Positions 9,017 to 17,688 of a stretch of 64,000 nucleotides of DNA are shown here, one piece after another. The first letter of the stretch is position 1, and each line of letters opens with the position of its first letter. This DNA is from Leptospira sp. (GTDB lineage: Bacteria; Spirochaetota; Leptospiria; Leptospirales; Leptospiraceae): assembly GCA_009991425.1 (NCBI GenBank), contig JAACWH010000022.1:1-64000 (forward strand). The letters are read 5' to 3'. The notes below the pieces were generated by a model. It was not told the DNA's origin, ran no database searches, and saw nothing but the letters and a program-made list of their open reading frames with translations. The position numbers were made by a program, and so were the translations under genes.

Positions 9017-10282
9017 ATGAGCCCATTTCTTTCTTTGTCTTGGAATGAACAAAAGAAGATTCTAAGAAAACTACAGTTTCCCCTTGATTTAGATATGGAA
9101 TTTAGGACTTACTATTTTGAGAAATCACAGATTTTTTTAAAATTTATTTCAACAATTGGTGCGGCTGTCTATTTTTTAAATGTATTTACTGACTGGAATT
9201 CTTTTCCCGAAATTAAAACTCAGGCATTGATAATACGATCAATTGCAAGCTTGATCATACTTTCCATTTATCCTTTTAGTTTTATCCATAATTATAAGAA
9301 ATACCATGATATTTATGGGCTGTTTGTTTACTTTGTCGCTTCATTCGGTTTAATTTTTATTATGTATTTAGGAGAAGGTCATTTGTCAGATCTCTACCAC
9401 AGTGGCTTAATATTAATTATGGTGGCTTATCTTACATTCGGTCGTATGAAATTTCGTTATGCTACATTTGGAGCATTGATAATTGTTCTTTCTTACTTAG
9501 GAATTATGATACAAAAAATGGGTAGCCTCAATTCTATTTTATTGCATAACTTTTCTAACTTAACAGGTATCAGTATTTTATGTATACTACTTGTTTATAT
9601 AATTGAATATAGCCTGCGCAAAGAATTTTTGCAGATGAAACTTTTGGAAAATGAGGTTGATATGTCAAATCAACTCCTTCTTAATATCTTGCCTGAGAAA
9701 ATTGCTAAAGAATTAAAGATACATGGATCAGTGAAACCTGTATTTTTTCCTTCCGTTACAGTATTATTCGCTGATTTTGTTGGATTCACAAAATTTGCAG
9801 ATGATACATCTGCTGATAATTTAATCCTAGAGTTGGATGAGTATTTCTCAAAATTTGATTCTATCATAAAGAAGTATTCCTTAGAAAAAATAAAAACAAT
9901 CGGTGACGCATACATGGCATGTTCTGGATTGCCTGAGGAAAATAAAGATCATGCTTATAATGCAATCCATGCTGCTAAAGAAATGCTTCAATTCGCAGAT
10001 GAACGAAATCATAAAAATCAAGGCAAAGGTCTTCATAAGATTCGAATCGGACTTCATTCAGGCCCACTGGTTGCTGGTGTTATTGGAGATACAAAGTTTA
10101 CTTATGATGTATTTGGTGATACAGTAAACCTTGCAAATCGTATGGAAACAGCCAGTGAACCAGGCTCTATTAATATTTCGAAAGGAACTTTTGATTTGAT
10201 ATCAAATAAATTTCAGTGTATAGAAAGAGGCAAGATTGCAGTTAAAGGGAAAGGTCTAGTAGAAATGTATTTTGTCTCCTAA
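9017..10282 (+). CDS. Membrane class III adenylyl cyclase
   Basis: Residues 1-205 hold about six membrane segments; the catalytic domain follows at about 225-421. The two metal-binding Asp are D253 (V-L-F-A-D-F-V-G-F) and D297 (I-G-D-A-Y). The adenine-selecting Lys (E-K-I-K-T-I-G-D) and Asp (Y-D-V-F-G-D) and the transition-state N and R (T-V-N-L-A-N-R) are all present, so ATP rather than GTP is the predicted substrate. The product would be cAMP. One protein carries both metal and purine residues, so it should work as a homodimer. A cyclic-nucleotide-binding protein is encoded at 59582-60052. The upstream gap is AT-rich without a clear promoter. Confidence 0.9.
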   Translation: MSPFLSLSWNEQKKILRKLQFPLDLDMEFRTYYFEKSQIFLKFISTIGAAVYFLNVFTDWNSFPEIKTQALIIRSIASLIILSIYPFSFIHNYKKYHDIYGLFVYFVASFGLIFIMYLGEGHLSDLYHSGLILIMVAYLTFGRMKFRYATFGALIIVLSYLGIMIQKMGSLNSILLHNFSNLTGISILCILLVYIIEYSLRKEFLQMKLLENEVDMSNQLLLNILPEKIAKELKIHGSVKPVFFPSVTVLFADFVGFTKFADDTSADNLILELDEYFSKFDSIIKKYSLEKIKTIGDAYMACSGLPEENKDHAYNAIHAAKEMLQFADERNHKNQGKGLHKIRIGLHSGPLVAGVIGDTKFTYDVFGDTVNLANRMETASEPGSINISKGTFDLISNKFQCIERGKIAVKGKGLVEMYFVS

Positions 10283-10446
10283 ATAATGTAAGGGATTCAA
10301 CCCATAAGTGCAACGGTTTAGCTAGCCTCCCAAAAGACTTTATTCGAAGTTTTACATTAAAAAATGATAAATTTATTGTTGATCTAAAAGCAGTATAGTT
10401 TACACTTTTACTGGACTTGTGCAATAAGGTCTAAGAGGCATCTCAC

Positions 10447-12981
10447 TTGGTAATATCTAATACTAAAAAAATTCTGCTTGTAGAAGACGATTTTATTATC
10501 GGACTTAACCAGAAAAATCAATTACTATCAAAGGGATATGATGTTACTATGTTGCATTCTCCAGACGATGTTCTAAAAAGTATTTTTACAACCAAGGATC
10601 AATATAATTTAATTCTAATGGATATTGATCTTGGTTCTAATATGGATGGAACTGAGCTTGCCTCTGAGATATTAAAACAAATTCATGTACCAATAGTTTT
10701 TCTTTCCTCCCATATAGAAGAGAACATTGTTAGAAAAACGGAAGAAATAACATCTTACGGCTATGTTGTAAAAAATTCAGGTGTGACCGTCTTGGATGCC
10801 TCGATAAAAATGGCATTTAAACTTTATGAATCTAATAAACTTCTTCATTTTAAAAAAGATTATCTAGAGGCTGTACTACATTCTATAGGAGATGGAGTCA
10901 TAGTAACTGATAATGAAGGAAAAGTTACAAGGTTGAATCCTATCGCCGAACAATTAACAGGCTGGACTATCCAAGATGCAAATAATCTTGAATTAAATGA
11001 TATTTTTAATATTATTAACACTCAAAGTCGTCAAGCTGTTGAGAATCCAGTTGAAAAAGTTCTTAAGACAAATCAAATCGTTGAGCTAGCAAATCACACT
11101 GCCTTAATTTCGAAAAATGGAATAGAATTCCAAATTGCTGATTCTGGATCACCTATTAAAAATTTAAAAGGTGAAACCAAAGGAGTTGTCTTGGTCTTCA
11201 GAGATGTGACCAAAGATTACGAAGCTCAACAATTTATTATAGAAAATGAAAAGTTATATCGTTCCCTTTTCGAAAATATGTTGAATGGCTTTTGTCATTG
11301 TAAGCTTGTAAAAAATGAGAACGGGAAAACGGATCTAGAATTTGTTTTGGTAAACCCAGCTTTTGAAAAATTGACAGGAATAGAAAGTCCCACAGGAAGA
11401 AAACTTTCTGAGCTACTTCCAGGAATTCTTGATAGAGATTCACAAGCAATTGCTAAGTTGATTCAGGTAGCATCTACTGGGGAGTCCGTGCAATTTGAAA
11501 CTTATATAAACTCCTTATCTAAATGGTTCATTATATCTTGTTATAGCTTAGATACGGAAAGTTTCTATTTAGCATTCGATGATATCACTAATCGAAAGAA
11601 AAATGAAGAATTGCTTTCCTATCAATCTAGCCTTTTGATCAATGTGAAAGATTCCATTATTGGAACCGATAAAGATTTTAAAATTAAGTATTGGAATCAA
11701 GCTGCTGAGAAAATATACGGTTGGAAGCATGAAGAAGTCATAGGTGAAGTTGTAGGAGATATTCTAAAGACTGAGTTCAAAGAGAATGATAAGCTCACTG
11801 TTATAAATAAATTAAATGAAGAAGGGACTTATTTTAATGAATTTAAACAATTTAAAAAGGATGGCAGTGAAGTATACGTAGAAACACATACTTCTAAAGT
11901 GTTTAATCCAGAGGGTGAATTTAATGGATACATAGCTGTAAGTCGGGATATCACGGAACGTAAAGAGTTTCAAAATGAATTATTAATTAGTGAGGAACGC
12001 TTAGATGGTATAGTTGAGTCTGCAATGGACGCAATTGTGAGTATAGATGAAAAGTTTAATATAATTGTTTTTAATACTGCTGCTGAAAGATTATTTAAAT
12101 ACAAAGAGCAGGATATGATAGGCAAAAACATAAATACACTAATTCCGAATCGCTTTCATATCGAGCATAATAAAAGCATTGATGAGTTTGGTAATACAGG
12201 AGTTAGCACTAGAAGTATGAGTGATTTAGGAAAGGTAGTAGGAATTAGATCTGATGGAGAAGAAATTCCAATAGAAGCAGCCATTTCCCAAATCAAAGTT
12301 GCAGGAAAGAAAATATTCACTGCAATTCTAAGAGACGATTCTGTTCGAAAGAAATCTCAAGAAAAGATACAAAATCTGCTCAAAGAAAAAGAATCTCTTC
12401 TCAAAGAAGTTAACCACCGAACTAAAAATAATCTTCTAATTATCTATTCATTGTTGAATTTGCAATCAGAAATGGGCGAAAAAGGGAATGTAAAGGAAAG
12501 TTTGTTAGATGCAGCATCAAGAGTAAAAGTGATGATGGTTTTATATGACAAACTTTATATCTCCAATAATTCTTTAACAGTAGATGTAAGTGAATATTTA
12601 AAAACTTTGATTCATGAAGTGATAAATATTTTTCCTTTAGAAATCGAACCACAGTTAAAATTTCCATCTGAATCATTAGTATTAGATTCCAAAATTATTT
12701 CCACACTTGGAATCATTTTAAATGAATTGCTAACTAATTCATTCAAATATGCATTTAATGAAAATTCCAAAAATAGTGTTCTATTGGAAGTTCAGTATCT
12801 TAATAATCACATTGTAATTCAATACAATGATAGCGGAAGTAATCTACACGAAATTCAATCAGATGTAATTTCAGCGGGATTTGGAATTGAATTTATAACA
12901 GGTTTAATTTCTGGTTTAGATGGTAATTTTACCTATGAAATTAAGGGTAATTTTAAAGTAAAAATTGAAATCCCTTATTGA
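10447..12981 (+). CDS. Hybrid receiver-PAS-histidine kinase (HisKA_2 type)
   Basis: The 844-residue soluble protein begins with a receiver domain (about 8-125, phospho-acceptor D59 in L-M-D-I-D-L), then about four PAS domains (around 140-260, 272-385, 395-510 and 520-640). A HisKA_2 dimerisation domain has H657 in E-V-N-H-R-T-K-N-N, and a C-terminal ATPase domain has an N-box N-E-L-L-T-N-S-F-K-Y. It has no membrane segment. The start is a TTG with AGAGG eleven bases upstream. The domain order (receiver first) suggests that it receives phosphate from another kinase and passes on a signal modulated by the PAS ligands. No response regulator follows, so its partner is elsewhere. Confidence 0.88.
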   Translation: MVISNTKKILLVEDDFIIGLNQKNQLLSKGYDVTMLHSPDDVLKSIFTTKDQYNLILMDIDLGSNMDGTELASEILKQIHVPIVFLSSHIEENIVRKTEEITSYGYVVKNSGVTVLDASIKMAFKLYESNKLLHFKKDYLEAVLHSIGDGVIVTDNEGKVTRLNPIAEQLTGWTIQDANNLELNDIFNIINTQSRQAVENPVEKVLKTNQIVELANHTALISKNGIEFQIADSGSPIKNLKGETKGVVLVFRDVTKDYEAQQFIIENEKLYRSLFENMLNGFCHCKLVKNENGKTDLEFVLVNPAFEKLTGIESPTGRKLSELLPGILDRDSQAIAKLIQVASTGESVQFETYINSLSKWFIISCYSLDTESFYLAFDDITNRKKNEELLSYQSSLLINVKDSIIGTDKDFKIKYWNQAAEKIYGWKHEEVIGEVVGDILKTEFKENDKLTVINKLNEEGTYFNEFKQFKKDGSEVYVETHTSKVFNPEGEFNGYIAVSRDITERKEFQNELLISEERLDGIVESAMDAIVSIDEKFNIIVFNTAAERLFKYKEQDMIGKNINTLIPNRFHIEHNKSIDEFGNTGVSTRSMSDLGKVVGIRSDGEEIPIEAAISQIKVAGKKIFTAILRDDSVRKKSQEKIQNLLKEKESLLKEVNHRTKNNLLIIYSLLNLQSEMGEKGNVKESLLDAASRVKVMMVLYDKLYISNNSLTVDVSEYLKTLIHEVINIFPLEIEPQLKFPSESLVLDSKIISTLGIILNELLTNSFKYAFNENSKNSVLLEVQYLNNHIVIQYNDSGSNLHEIQSDVISAGFGIEFITGLISGLDGNFTYEIKGNFKVKIEIPY

Positions 12982-13025
12982 ATCTTCTTGATTGACAAGA
13001 AGTTGGAAGTTAATAACTCTTAGTT

Positions 13026-15161
13026 ATGAAGCTATCCAAAACTTATCCATACTTTCCCTTTGATAAGAGAATTTTAAATAGAATTTATTTCACTTTAGTC
13101 GGAATTATTGCTTCTTTCTTTTTTCTACTTTCTATAATTTTAATCACACTTCAATTTATTCTTGATAAGGATTTAATTAGAGGAATGATTTCCAAGCAAA
13201 TCAACGAATCGACTAATTTTCTAATTACTTACGAGAAGGTAGAGACTATTATTTTCCCTCTTCCTGGAATTCAATTAACAGACATAAGTGTATCATCTTC
13301 AGAATACTCTATTGCAAAAATAGAGAAACTTAAAATCTATTGGAATATCTATGCGCTTCTTCTTAAGAAATTTGAATTAGATTCATTATCTATTGAGTCA
13401 GGTGAAGTTTTTATTATCCGCTCTGAAGATGGTTCTTTACCAGCTTTTGCTAATACAAAGAAGGAACAGGAAACGGTTGATAAGATAGCTTCAGATACAG
13501 AGAATACACCTGACGGGATACTTAATCTACTACCTTATGAGATAAGTCTGCAGGATATTAAATTATATTATATCGATCAAAGGTGGTTAAGGGCGGATCA
13601 AATTAAAATTGAATCCTTGCGATTGAATACTGATTCATCCGACAGACAAATTAAGGTAAATTTAGATGCAGAAATTAATGGGGATAGAATTCATTTATTA
13701 GCAAACAATCATATTCTTGAAAATAATTGGGATGTGGAAAACATAGAATCACAAATTCAAATAAATTTTACAGATATTCACCTCAATCCATATAATAATA
13801 TACTATCAATTCTACCAGATGCGAAGTTCGATAACTCAATTATTAATCTATCTTTGGATGTTAATAAAAATAAAGATAATACTATAGCTGTGGCTTTAAA
13901 TTCTTTTTCATTGAAAGGATTAGAATCTACAAAAAATAAAAAAATCCAAGACATCTCAATTCAAACTATGTTTCAGATGAATCTGAAAGAACAAAATCTT
14001 TCTATAGATAAATTTTTATATGAATTGAAGGACAAAGCAAAATTATCCTTAACTTCTGAACTATCTTGGAAGGATAGAATAGAGCTTACATCAAAAGTCA
14101 ACTCTGAGAAAATAGATTTAGATTCTACAATTTTTTGGGTAACTTTACTAAGCAAGGTCGACAATACTAAATCATTTATCATCACTGATTTACAAAATCA
14201 GAATAAAAATTTAACCAAAGATATAGAATCAAAGAAATTAATTTCTAAATCAAATGTAAAATCTGAGCTAGAAAATGAAGTTGATTCATCAAAAAATCTT
14301 CCACCTAGTATTTTAGTAAATTTAGATTTAAACAAAATATTAGTAGCCAATCATTACATTCATAAGTTAACAGGAAAAATTCAAGGGAATGATGAAGAAG
14401 TAAAATTTTCTAATTTAGATATTTTTCTTTATGATGGCAAAGTAAATGTCAATGGTAAATTTAGACCTAAAGACTCAGGTCATAATATAACTATATCAGT
14501 GAATGCAAATGGATTGGATATGCAGAAACTTTTAGCAAGAGTAACTAAAGATCGATTATTAACAGGCAAAATGAATGCAGTAGTAAATCTTAAATCTAGA
14601 ATTTCTGAGAAAGATTCTTTTGCTAATTGGTTAAACATAGATAGTAATTTTACAATTTGGAATGGTGAGTTATTAGGTTATGCTAATTTCATTCGTCCTG
14701 TAGCTGAAATTGGTAAAGCTATAAACTTTTATGAAGGCAACGGAGGCAAAAGCACTTCTTTTAAATCAATTAAAGGCTCGGTAAATTTTCAAAATAAAGT
14801 TTTAACTCTTAAAAATTTTGATATGGAAGGTGTGGGAATCAATGCAGAGGGATCAGGTGTCTATACACTCAATGGAAAAGTTAACATGCGTTTTGAGGCA
14901 TCATTGCCAGGAATTGCAGGGAAAGCATTCAAGATTCCAATTTTATACAGAGGTGTTTTAGGTAAAAATATTGCATTCATTGATCCAGTATGGATGGCAT
15001 CTGTATATGTTGGTTCTATACTTTTTGCAGGGCCTGCTGGTGCAGTGATAGGAGGCTTAGCTGGATCAGCATCATCAGAGGCAGTTCAAAAGGCAACAGA
15101 TGTTGTCTCTGATTCTTATGATTCTGCTAAAAGTTTTCTATTTGGCAAAAGTAAGAAATGA
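13026..15161 (+). CDS. AsmA-family protein
   Basis: The 711-residue protein has one N-terminal membrane anchor (about residues 20-45) and a long beta-rich body with an AsmA-like C-terminal region (about 490-640, with repeated G-x-L-T-G/G-x-x-N type turns). AsmA-like proteins span the periplasm and help lipid movement or outer-membrane assembly. A glycine-rich hydrophobic segment (I-G-G-L-A-G-S-A-S-S) occurs near 675-690, as in the C-termini of other AsmA-like proteins. It follows the kinase by 44 bases and may share its transcript. The exact AsmA subfamily is not determined. Confidence 0.72.
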   Translation: MKLSKTYPYFPFDKRILNRIYFTLVGIIASFFFLLSIILITLQFILDKDLIRGMISKQINESTNFLITYEKVETIIFPLPGIQLTDISVSSSEYSIAKIEKLKIYWNIYALLLKKFELDSLSIESGEVFIIRSEDGSLPAFANTKKEQETVDKIASDTENTPDGILNLLPYEISLQDIKLYYIDQRWLRADQIKIESLRLNTDSSDRQIKVNLDAEINGDRIHLLANNHILENNWDVENIESQIQINFTDIHLNPYNNILSILPDAKFDNSIINLSLDVNKNKDNTIAVALNSFSLKGLESTKNKKIQDISIQTMFQMNLKEQNLSIDKFLYELKDKAKLSLTSELSWKDRIELTSKVNSEKIDLDSTIFWVTLLSKVDNTKSFIITDLQNQNKNLTKDIESKKLISKSNVKSELENEVDSSKNLPPSILVNLDLNKILVANHYIHKLTGKIQGNDEEVKFSNLDIFLYDGKVNVNGKFRPKDSGHNITISVNANGLDMQKLLARVTKDRLLTGKMNAVVNLKSRISEKDSFANWLNIDSNFTIWNGELLGYANFIRPVAEIGKAINFYEGNGGKSTSFKSIKGSVNFQNKVLTLKNFDMEGVGINAEGSGVYTLNGKVNMRFEASLPGIAGKAFKIPILYRGVLGKNIAFIDPVWMASVYVGSILFAGPAGAVIGGLAGSASSEAVQKATDVVSDSYDSAKSFLFGKSKK

Positions 15162-15223
15162 ATGATGCTTTGCTATTTTTGATAGAGTTAATAGAAATAA
15201 GGGCCATCTTATAAGGAGATAAT

Positions 15224-16150
15224 ATGTCAGAACAATCTAGAACTATAACAATCATTGGATCAGGAATTATGGGAACTGGCATGGCGATAAATCTTTTGAA
15301 GAAAAATCATTCTGTACGTTTATTTACAAGAAAAAAGAAATCCTGGGATCAATTTTCTCAAGAACAAAAAGATCTATTAAACTCTACATTTTGTTCACAA
15401 CACTTAAATCTCAAGGATGCTTTGGAAGGTTCAGAGCTTGTCATATTATGTTTAACTGAGGATGAGGTAGTCGAAGAATTATTTTTTGCTGAGGATTTTC
15501 TGAAAGCTTCACCAAAATGGATTGTTGATACGGGAACTACCTCACCAGAACTAACATTGAAAATGTGGAATTCATGCAAGGATAGAAATATATTATTTCT
15601 AGATTCGCCTATGACTGGCTCGAAGTTAGCTGCTGAAAGTGGACAAATTCTATTCATGGTAGGAGGGGATCCTACTCAAATCCAAGAATTGAAATATTTC
15701 TTTGATACTTGCGGCAAGAAAACCATCCATTGCGGGGCTGTAAGTTCAGGTCAAAGAGCTAAGATCGCTTTAAATATGATACAAGCAGGCCTCTTTCAAG
15801 TTTATACAGAAGGCTTTCTATTGGCAGAGAAGGATGGTATTGATTCAAATACATTCATGGAGATTATGGAAAATTCTGCTGGCGCATCTCCCTTGCTTAG
15901 TTTTAAGATGAGGTCTGTTCTTAACCAGAATTATTCTGCACATTTTGCACTTAAAAATATGAACAAAGATCTAAATCATGCTATGCGAAGAGCAAGAGAA
16001 CTAAAGGTCGTTTTACCAGTTGCTACTCAATTGAAACCGATATATGAGGCTGGACTGCTTGCAGGTTTTGGTGAAGAAGATTTCTGTTCTCTAGCCAAAG
16101 TTAATCGCTTATGGAATACTAAGAGTTTTTATAAAACTGAAATAAGCTGA
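15224..16150 (+). CDS. 3-hydroxyisobutyrate dehydrogenase family oxidoreductase
   Basis: The 308-residue protein has the NAD(P)-binding G-S-G-I-M-G-T-G at 12-19, the substrate motif D-S-P-M-T-G-S near 127-133, and a catalytic Lys at 180 in S-G-Q-R-A-K-I-A-L-N-M. The family also includes tartronate-semialdehyde, glyoxylate/succinic-semialdehyde and beta-hydroxyacid reductases, so the substrate is open. AAGGAGATAAT gives a strong ribosome site. It ends 42 bases inside the convergent hydrolase gene. Confidence 0.85.
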   Translation: MSEQSRTITIIGSGIMGTGMAINLLKKNHSVRLFTRKKKSWDQFSQEQKDLLNSTFCSQHLNLKDALEGSELVILCLTEDEVVEELFFAEDFLKASPKWIVDTGTTSPELTLKMWNSCKDRNILFLDSPMTGSKLAAESGQILFMVGGDPTQIQELKYFFDTCGKKTIHCGAVSSGQRAKIALNMIQAGLFQVYTEGFLLAEKDGIDSNTFMEIMENSAGASPLLSFKMRSVLNQNYSAHFALKNMNKDLNHAMRRARELKVVLPVATQLKPIYEAGLLAGFGEEDFCSLAKVNRLWNTKSFYKTEIS

Positions 16151-16993
16151 TAGCACCGCATCTGGATCTTCTACCTGGGGATAATGACCAACATTATCTG
16201 GTAGCATGATAGCGTGAACTTCAGAGTTAAGCTTACGAAAATGTTCGACCATATGAATTCCAGAAATTGGATCAGCTGGTCCATTGATAAGAACAATAGG
16301 AACTTTTGTCTTAAGAAGAACTCCAACCCATCTTGATCGAAACGTTTTTCTTTCAGTCATATAAGCAATATGTTTATGAGCAAGTAAATGTCCGTCTTTA
16401 TATTTAACCAAATCCCAGAAGTCATTTATCTCAGAGTGACTAGGTTTATTCAAACCAAATACAGCTGAGAAAGATTTAGCAAATTTTTTCTTTGTAAGAA
16501 GTCTTGAAACTAGAAAACCAATTGGACTTAGGAGCACTTTTTGTATAAATCTTGGTCTATGCGTTTCTGGAAAAAGTCCACCATTTAGAAAGGCTACAGA
16601 AAGAATGCGATGTTCTTTTATATGCTTATCTTCCAATCTTGCGAGCAGTTCCTGTGCGACTGTAACTCCATAGTCATGGCAGAGTATATGATAGTTCTCT
16701 ATATTTTTAAATTCCAAGAAAGCTTCCAACAAATTTGCCTGCTCATTGATGGAATACGGGAAATGGTTCGGCTTGTCAGAGAATCCAAAACCTATCATAT
16801 CCAGTGTGAGTAAATTAAATTTTTCGGACAATCTGTACCATATCGCTTGCCAATCCCAGCTGGCAGTTGGAAATCCGTGGATTAAGAGAATAGTTTCCTT
16901 TTTAGTATTAAGCTCATTCTCCTCTTTGTAAAATATTTCATAATTCTTATAATGAAATATATTTCCTGAATTTTGCCACTCTGTAAGTTTCAT
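16109..16993 (-). CDS. Alpha/beta hydrolase of the epoxide hydrolase/haloalkane dehalogenase type
   Basis: The 294-residue protein has the oxyanion motif H-G-F-P at 39-42 and an Asp nucleophile, D107, in L-C-H-D-Y-G-V. The acid lies in G-P-A-D-P-I, and the base His in V-G-H-Y-P-Q. An Asp nucleophile (not Ser) points to epoxide hydrolases and dehalogenases rather than esterases. The substrate cannot be told. Its last 42 bases overlap the 3' end of the convergent dehydrogenase gene. Confidence 0.82.
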   Translation of the reverse strand: MKLTEWQNSGNIFHYKNYEIFYKEENELNTKKETILLIHGFPTASWDWQAIWYRLSEKFNLLTLDMIGFGFSDKPNHFPYSINEQANLLEAFLEFKNIENYHILCHDYGVTVAQELLARLEDKHIKEHRILSVAFLNGGLFPETHRPRFIQKVLLSPIGFLVSRLLTKKKFAKSFSAVFGLNKPSHSEINDFWDLVKYKDGHLLAHKHIAYMTERKTFRSRWVGVLLKTKVPIVLINGPADPISGIHMVEHFRKLNSEVHAIMLPDNVGHYPQVEDPDAVLSAYFSFIKTLSIP

Positions 16994-17143
16994 GAGTCAA
17001 TTTTATATTGATTCTGAAATTTGTATAATTGAAATTTAATTTGTTTCCTTCATTGAAGCGGGGATGAAATGATTTGGATTCATCTAGCCTTATGCTATAG
17101 ATTTTAATATAATAATGAATTTAGTAACTGTATTTAAGAGAAC

Positions 17144-17455
17144 TTAGCCTAAAGTCAACAATTCTTGTATACTATGGTTTGCTTCTAAAGGATGGCGTAG
17201 TTTCGAATCTTTCTTAATTTTATACCTGTTTCGCCGTCCATCTTTCTCAATTATTAAAATCTTTGCGTTTACTAAATCTCGAACTATGGCTTGAACAGCT
17301 CTTTCTGTTATCCCAACAAGTAAAGCTACTTCTCGAAGTAACATCTCGGAATTTTGATTAAGACAGATCAAAACATGTGCATGATTCGATAGGAAGGTCC
17401 ATTCGATTGTTCGTTTGGGAGGTAGAGTCAATTCTTTTTTGGTTATCTTTGGCAT
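17144..17455 (-). CDS. Winged-helix transcriptional regulator (MarR/ArsR-like)
   Basis: The 103-residue protein is essentially a single winged helix-turn-helix. An N-terminal W-T-F-L-S-N-H-A-H-V-L segment leads to L-R-E-V-A-L-L-V-G-I-T-E-R-A-V-Q (the recognition helix region, about 45-60) and a wing with K-D-G-R-R-N-R-Y-K-I. It ends with R-H-P-L-E. Small proteins of this type act as dimeric repressors. It is divergent from icd, and four copies of TACATGAAT lie in the 233-base gap, one of them close to its own start. Self-regulation and control of icd are therefore plausible. The effector is unknown. Confidence 0.8.
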   Translation of the reverse strand: MPKITKKELTLPPKRTIEWTFLSNHAHVLICLNQNSEMLLREVALLVGITERAVQAIVRDLVNAKILIIEKDGRRNRYKIKKDSKLRHPLEANHSIQELLTLG

Positions 17456-17488
17456 AGTTTTATAAGAATGTAATGTTACGCATAATTT

Positions 17489-17659
17489 TACATGAATAAA
17501 ATATCATAATGATTTATAGGTTCATTTCTAAATTTAGTTTCATATTTGTAAAGCAGTAATCTAATTATCCTGAATAATTATTGCAAAAATTACTATCTCT
17601 GCTAAAAAAAAATCTTGTCTAATACATGAATTAAAATTCATGTAAATAAATACATGAAT
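17489..17659. promoter_or_regulatory. TACATGAAT operator array between the regulator gene and icd
   Basis: The nine-base word TACATGAAT occurs at 17489-17497, 17623-17631 and 17651-17659, and inverted at 17636-17644. The middle two copies form a perfect palindrome with a four-base TAAA centre (17623-17644). The third copy starts six bases later, 30 bases before the icd ATG. The first copy sits 34 bases upstream of the divergent regulator's start. This layout suits a dimeric repressor controlling both genes. That the neighbouring winged-helix protein binds it is inference. Confidence 0.6.
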
Positions 17660-17688
17660 AATTAAGCAGAGGGAGCGATTGAATTATT

